In this document: one piece after another, positions 6,101 to 8,320 of the stretch
How the letters are laid out: the number at the start of each line of letters is the position of its first letter
Numbering within the stretch: the first letter of the stretch is position 1
Assembly (NCBI GenBank): GCA_003538615.1
Contig: DPRT01000044.1
Location: forward strand, 1-8,320
DNA: 8,320 nucleotides
Origin: Holophagaceae bacterium
GTDB taxonomy: Bacteria; Acidobacteriota; Holophagae; Holophagales; Holophagaceae
Direction of reading: 5' to 3'
Position numbers and translations under genes: made by a program
The notes under the pieces: model-generated
Databases searched by the model: none
What the model saw: the letters and a program-made list of their open reading frames with translations, nothing else
Told to the model about the DNA's origin: nothing

Positions 6101-6510
6101 CAGCGCACTTCGATGAAGGTGCGGTAGTGGTCGGCGGTGTACCAGGCTCGGCCATCACTGCCCGTGACCAGCCGCTCCGCACCGCGGGTGCGTCCCTCGG
6201 CGCGGGGATGGACGTCCCATTCCCGGTACTCGATGCGCTTGCGGCGGTCGTTGTAGCGGGGGAGGACGCCCTCGTAATTGCCGAAGACACGGCCGCCCAC
6301 ATGGCCCGGCGGAGCGTACCGGTGCTGCTGGATGTAGGCCAGGGTTGCGCGGGCGTGGGCGGGGACGGGATCCTTCGGCGCCACCTGCACCTGGGCCTGG
6401 GGTGCTGCGGGCGGTGGGGTTTCCGAGCCGCAGGCCACCGGCGACAGCAGGGCCACCAGGGCGACCAGGCCCGCAGCCAGGTGCGCGAGGATCCTGCGCC
6501 AGCGGGTCAT
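6100..6510 (-). CDS. Exported barnase/RNase N1-type guanyl-preferring ribonuclease
   Basis: This 136-residue protein has an N-terminal export signal (MTRWRR, then a hydrophobic stretch at about 7-22) and Cys27 in SPVAC. A proline-rich linker leads to a microbial RNase domain (about 50-136). GRVFGNYEGVLP (73-84) and the catalytic residues are intact by alignment with barnase. Glu97 in YREWD matches Glu73, Arg109 matches Arg83, Arg113 in ERLVTGSDG matches Arg87, and His128 in TADHYRTF matches His102. Such enzymes cut single-stranded RNA after guanosine outside the cytoplasm. Cys27 may be a lipidation site, but Pro at -3 is unusual for a lipobox, so plain secretion is also possible. GGAGG (6519-6515) four bases before the ATG fixes the start; longer in-frame extensions run into the transporter gene. 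It lies 34 bases downstream of the transporter gene and overlaps the barstar gene. Confidence 0.9.
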   Translation of the reverse strand: MTRWRRILAHLAAGLVALVALLSPVACGSETPPPAAPQAQVQVAPKDPVPAHARATLAYIQQHRYAPPGHVGGRVFGNYEGVLPRYNDRRKRIEYREWDVHPRAEGRTRGAERLVTGSDGRAWYTADHYRTFIEVR

Positions 6511-6544
6511 GCGGCCTCCACGGTTGCGAACGGCAAGTCTACTG

Positions 6545-7840
6545 CTATCCGGGCTGGTTGGCGGTGGTGATGGTCTCGAGCCCCTTCGCATCCGGGCCCG
6601 TCTCGGCCCGGCGCAGCAGGTAGGCGAAGAGGAAGCCGAAGAAACCCAGGCTGCTGAAGATCCACATGCCCAGCCGGTAGCCCGCCGGGTTCGCCGCGCT
6701 GGCGGCGGCATGGTCGTTGGCCCAGCCGATGAGGAAGTTGAAGCCCGCGAGCCCCACGTTCTGGATGAGCGTCATGAGGCCATAGGCCGTGCCCAGCTTC
6801 TCCTCGGGCACCAGGTAGGCCACCGAGGGCCACATCACCGCGGGAATCAGGCTGAAGGCGATGCCCATGAGGGCCATGGGCACATAGAGGCTGACGTGGG
6901 TGTAGGCCATGAGCAGGTAGACGGGGATCAGCAGCAGGCTGCCCGCCATCATGAACAGGGCCCGCTTGCCCACGCGGTCCACCAGGAGGCCGAAGAGCGG
7001 CGTGCCGATCATGGCGAAGAGGGTGAGCATGGACGACAGGAAGCCGCCGACCTCGCGGGTCACGCCGTGGGCATCCTGGAAGAACTTCACGGCGAAGGTC
7101 TGGAAGGGGAAGATGCCGCTGTAGAAGGTGATGCAGAGGGCCACCACGTACCAATAGGTGGGGCTGAACTTCAGGAGATCTCCCCACACCACCTTGTCCG
7201 TGCCCCCCTGGCCGCCCAGGGTGTAGCGCTGTGCGGCGCGGTTCTCCATGATCCAGTAGATGGCTGCGGCGATGACGCAGACGAAGCCGAAGACCGCAGC
7301 GATGAGCAGGGGCCCCTGCCAGGAGCCGAAGGCCCCCTTCGCCCAGGTGGGGCTGTTGAGGGCGGCGAAGGAGCCCAGCCGGGCGATGAGCAGGTTGATG
7401 CCGAAGGCGAAGCTCAGCTCCTTGCCGCGGAACCACTGGGCCACGGCCGCCGTCACCGCCACGATGAGGCTTTCGGCGCCGAGGCCGAAGACCAGGCGAC
7501 CCGAGGCCATGACCCACAGCTTGGGGCTCAGAGCCGTGAGCAGGGCCCCCGCAAAGCACAGCACCCCGAACAGGAAGGTGGCCTTCTTCACCCCGATGCG
7601 GTCGATGAGGATGCCGCCCACCAGCACCATGACGATGTTCGGAACACTGTAGATGCCCTGGAGCAGCCCGATGTTGCCGTCCGTGAAGCCCAGCTGCTTC
7701 TGAAGCACGTCCGCCAGGGGGCTGATGGCGTCATAGACGTAGTAGTTGCCGAACATGGCCAGGCTGATGACCACCAGCACCAGCCAGCGGAAGGCGGGCG
7801 GCGGAGCCGGAAGGACGCGGACGGTGGCTTCGGAGGTCAT
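6545..7840 (-). CDS. MFS transporter, MFSD1-like
   Basis: This 431-residue inner-membrane protein has the 12-helix layout of the major facilitator superfamily. Motif A, GGILIDRIGVKKA, sits between helices 2 and 3 (75-87), with its echo FGLLVDRVGKR in the second half (283-293). Two segments resemble eukaryotic MFSD1: FGNYYVYD (30-37), and GRLVFGLGAESL followed by WFRGKELSFAFGINLLIARLGS (114-125, 136-157). Mammalian MFSD1 moves dipeptides out of the lysosome, so a peptide substrate is possible here, but the transported compound is not shown by the sequence. The start at 7840 has GGGAG about five bases upstream. It is probably the first gene of a leftward operon with the RNase and barstar genes, and it is divergent from a secreted metalloprotease gene. 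Confidence 0.85.
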   Translation of the reverse strand: MTSEATVRVLPAPPPAFRWLVLVVISLAMFGNYYVYDAISPLADVLQKQLGFTDGNIGLLQGIYSVPNIVMVLVGGILIDRIGVKKATFLFGVLCFAGALLTALSPKLWVMASGRLVFGLGAESLIVAVTAAVAQWFRGKELSFAFGINLLIARLGSFAALNSPTWAKGAFGSWQGPLLIAAVFGFVCVIAAAIYWIMENRAAQRYTLGGQGGTDKVVWGDLLKFSPTYWYVVALCITFYSGIFPFQTFAVKFFQDAHGVTREVGGFLSSMLTLFAMIGTPLFGLLVDRVGKRALFMMAGSLLLIPVYLLMAYTHVSLYVPMALMGIAFSLIPAVMWPSVAYLVPEEKLGTAYGLMTLIQNVGLAGFNFLIGWANDHAAASAANPAGYRLGMWIFSSLGFFGFLFAYLLRRAETGPDAKGLETITTANQPG

Positions 7841-7892
7841 GGGGCTCCCGGAGGGTTTCTCCGATGGTGACAGGTGCCAGGATCAGTCTCCA

Positions 7893-7911
7893 AATAGAAC
7901 TGATTCTCATA
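7893..7911. promoter_or_regulatory. Fur-box-like sequence in the divergent promoter region
   Basis: AATAGAACTGATTCTCATA matches 14 of 19 positions of a typical proteobacterial Fur site written as AATGAGAATGATTCTCATT. The right half, TGATTCTCAT, is an exact match and the left half is degenerate. It lies in the only AT-rich part of the region between the MFS gene and the metalloprotease gene. Regulation by Fur or a relative is inferred. Confidence 0.35.
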
Positions 7912-7922
7912 AAAATTAACAA
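7894..7922 (-). promoter_or_regulatory. Weak candidate promoter for the MFS-RNase-barstar operon
   Basis: On the minus strand TTGTTA (7922-7917) and TTCTAT (7899-7894) are separated by 17 bases. The -35 matches four of six and the -10 only three of six consensus positions. The start would lie near 7887, giving a leader of about 47 bases. The Fur-like sequence would cover the -10. Confidence 0.25.
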
Positions 7923-8003
7923 CTCTTAACGCCGCCCCCATGCCTTCCGTCATCTAGCCTTTCTCTACACACCTTTGTCCTTTCTTTCCCACCCACCCAT
8001 ACC

Positions 8004-8024
8004 GGAGCTTTTGCTCCCCGGAGG
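8004..8024 (+). promoter_or_regulatory. Small hairpin and ribosome binding site before the metalloprotease gene
   Basis: GGAGC-TTTT-GCTCC (8004-8017) can form a five-base-pair hairpin directly in front of the GGAGG ribosome binding site (8020-8024), which lies six bases before the ATG at 8031. The site supports the chosen start. The hairpin might stabilise the mRNA or keep the binding site open. Confidence 0.45.
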
Positions 8025-8030
8025 TCTTAT

Positions 8031-8320
8031 ATGCCATCCCGCCTCGCCCTTCGCCTCGCCGCCGCCACCCTCCTGGTCATTCCGGGTCTCGTGGCCCGTC
8101 CCGCCGAGAATCCCCTCGCCGACGAGGCGCGCCGCCACCTGGATGCCCGCGTCCACCAGCTGGGCCTGGACCGTAACCACGGGTTCGCCACCAAGAACCT
8201 CTTCGAAGAGGCCACCGGCGAAGCCCATGTCCGCATGAACCAGCTCTACAAGGGTGTCCGCGTCTTCGAGGGCGAGACCATCGTCCACATGCGCGGCGGC
8301 CTGGTCAGCGGCCGCACGGA
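8031..8320 (+). CDS. Secreted thermolysin/fungalysin-type metalloprotease, N-terminal part only
   Basis: Ninety-six codons are present before the window ends. The protein starts with a classical signal peptide: basic MPSRLALR, then a hydrophobic core to about residue 22. The next part resembles the FTP propeptide of M4/M36 metalloproteases. DRNHGFATKNLFEEATGEAH is followed by VRMNQLYKGVRVFEGETIVHM (about 68-88), where the pattern Q-Y-x-G-V-x-V-x-x-G/E is characteristic. The FTP domain inhibits and folds the zinc protease before autoprocessing. The HExxH active site would lie beyond the right edge, so the catalytic family is inferred. A strong GGAGG ribosome binding site supports the start. 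The gene is divergent from the MFS gene across 190 bases. Its C-terminus, which cannot be seen, is of interest because secreted proteases are common GlyGly-CTERM substrates. Confidence 0.82.
   Translation, partial: MPSRLALRLAAATLLVIPGLVARPAENPLADEARRHLDARVHQLGLDRNHGFATKNLFEEATGEAHVRMNQLYKGVRVFEGETIVHMRGGLVSGRT

Noticed and set aside
5654..6510. Classical intracellular toxin-antitoxin pair
   Set aside because: The RNase has an export signal and the inhibitor does not. This fits secreted RNase plus self-protection better than a cytoplasmic toxin-antitoxin module.
6511..6711. Longer N-terminus for the RNase gene, starting inside the transporter gene
   Set aside because: The extension is low-complexity and would bury the signal peptide. 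The ATG at 6510 has a GGAGG site at proper distance.
6509..7870. Plus-strand open frame of 453 codons opposite the MFS gene
   Set aside because: The translation is a charged, His/Gln/Glu-rich shadow of a membrane protein gene; there is no start signal or domain.

Overview
The window is about 8.3 kb of very GC-rich, tightly packed bacterial chromosome with strong G/C preference at third codon positions. There are no insertion sequences, CRISPR arrays, tRNA or rRNA genes. The gene set (rhombosortase with its dedicated lipoproteins, orphan thiG, YceH/DUF480, an MFSD1-like transporter, a secreted M4-type protease) and the very GC-rich style suggest an Acidobacteriota of the Geothrix/Holophaga type. 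That is inference from overall flavour; another GC-rich Gram-negative phylum such as Myxococcota cannot be excluded.

Layout from left to right. Bases 1-1052 (minus) hold the first codons of an unknown gene and an ArgE/DapE-type M20 metallohydrolase. Bases 1053-1337 are a non-coding gap with several inverted repeats. Bases 1338-1931 (minus) encode a TetR-family repressor. It is divergent from a plus-strand operon across a 71-bp intergenic region that contains a perfect 14-bp palindrome lying on both predicted promoters. The operon (2003-4198) encodes two paralogous rhombotarget-type lipoproteins and a small rhombosortase. Only the second lipoprotein carries a C-terminal GlyGly-CTERM sorting signal, and its stop codon overlaps the rhombosortase start. 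thiG (thiazole synthase) and yceH follow on the same strand, probably from a promoter of their own.

The plus-strand block meets a leftward block at 5654-5657, where yceH and the barstar gene share the palindrome CTAG as their stop codons. The leftward block, read from 7840 down to 5654, is an MFSD1-like MFS transporter, an exported barnase/RNase N1-type ribonuclease with all catalytic residues, and its barstar-like inhibitor. A 190-bp AT-richer divergent region (7841-8030) contains a Fur-box-like sequence and separates the transporter from a secreted thermolysin/fungalysin-type metalloprotease that runs off the right edge.

The most distinctive system is the TetR-controlled rhombosortase locus. 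An exported lipoprotein with both an N-terminal lipid anchor and a C-terminal membrane anchor is encoded directly beside its likely protease, together with a paralogue that has lost or never had the C-terminal signal. The rhombosortase itself appears to be a reduced rhomboid lacking the usual first membrane helix. The second notable system is the exported RNase/barstar pair behind an MFSD1-like transporter.
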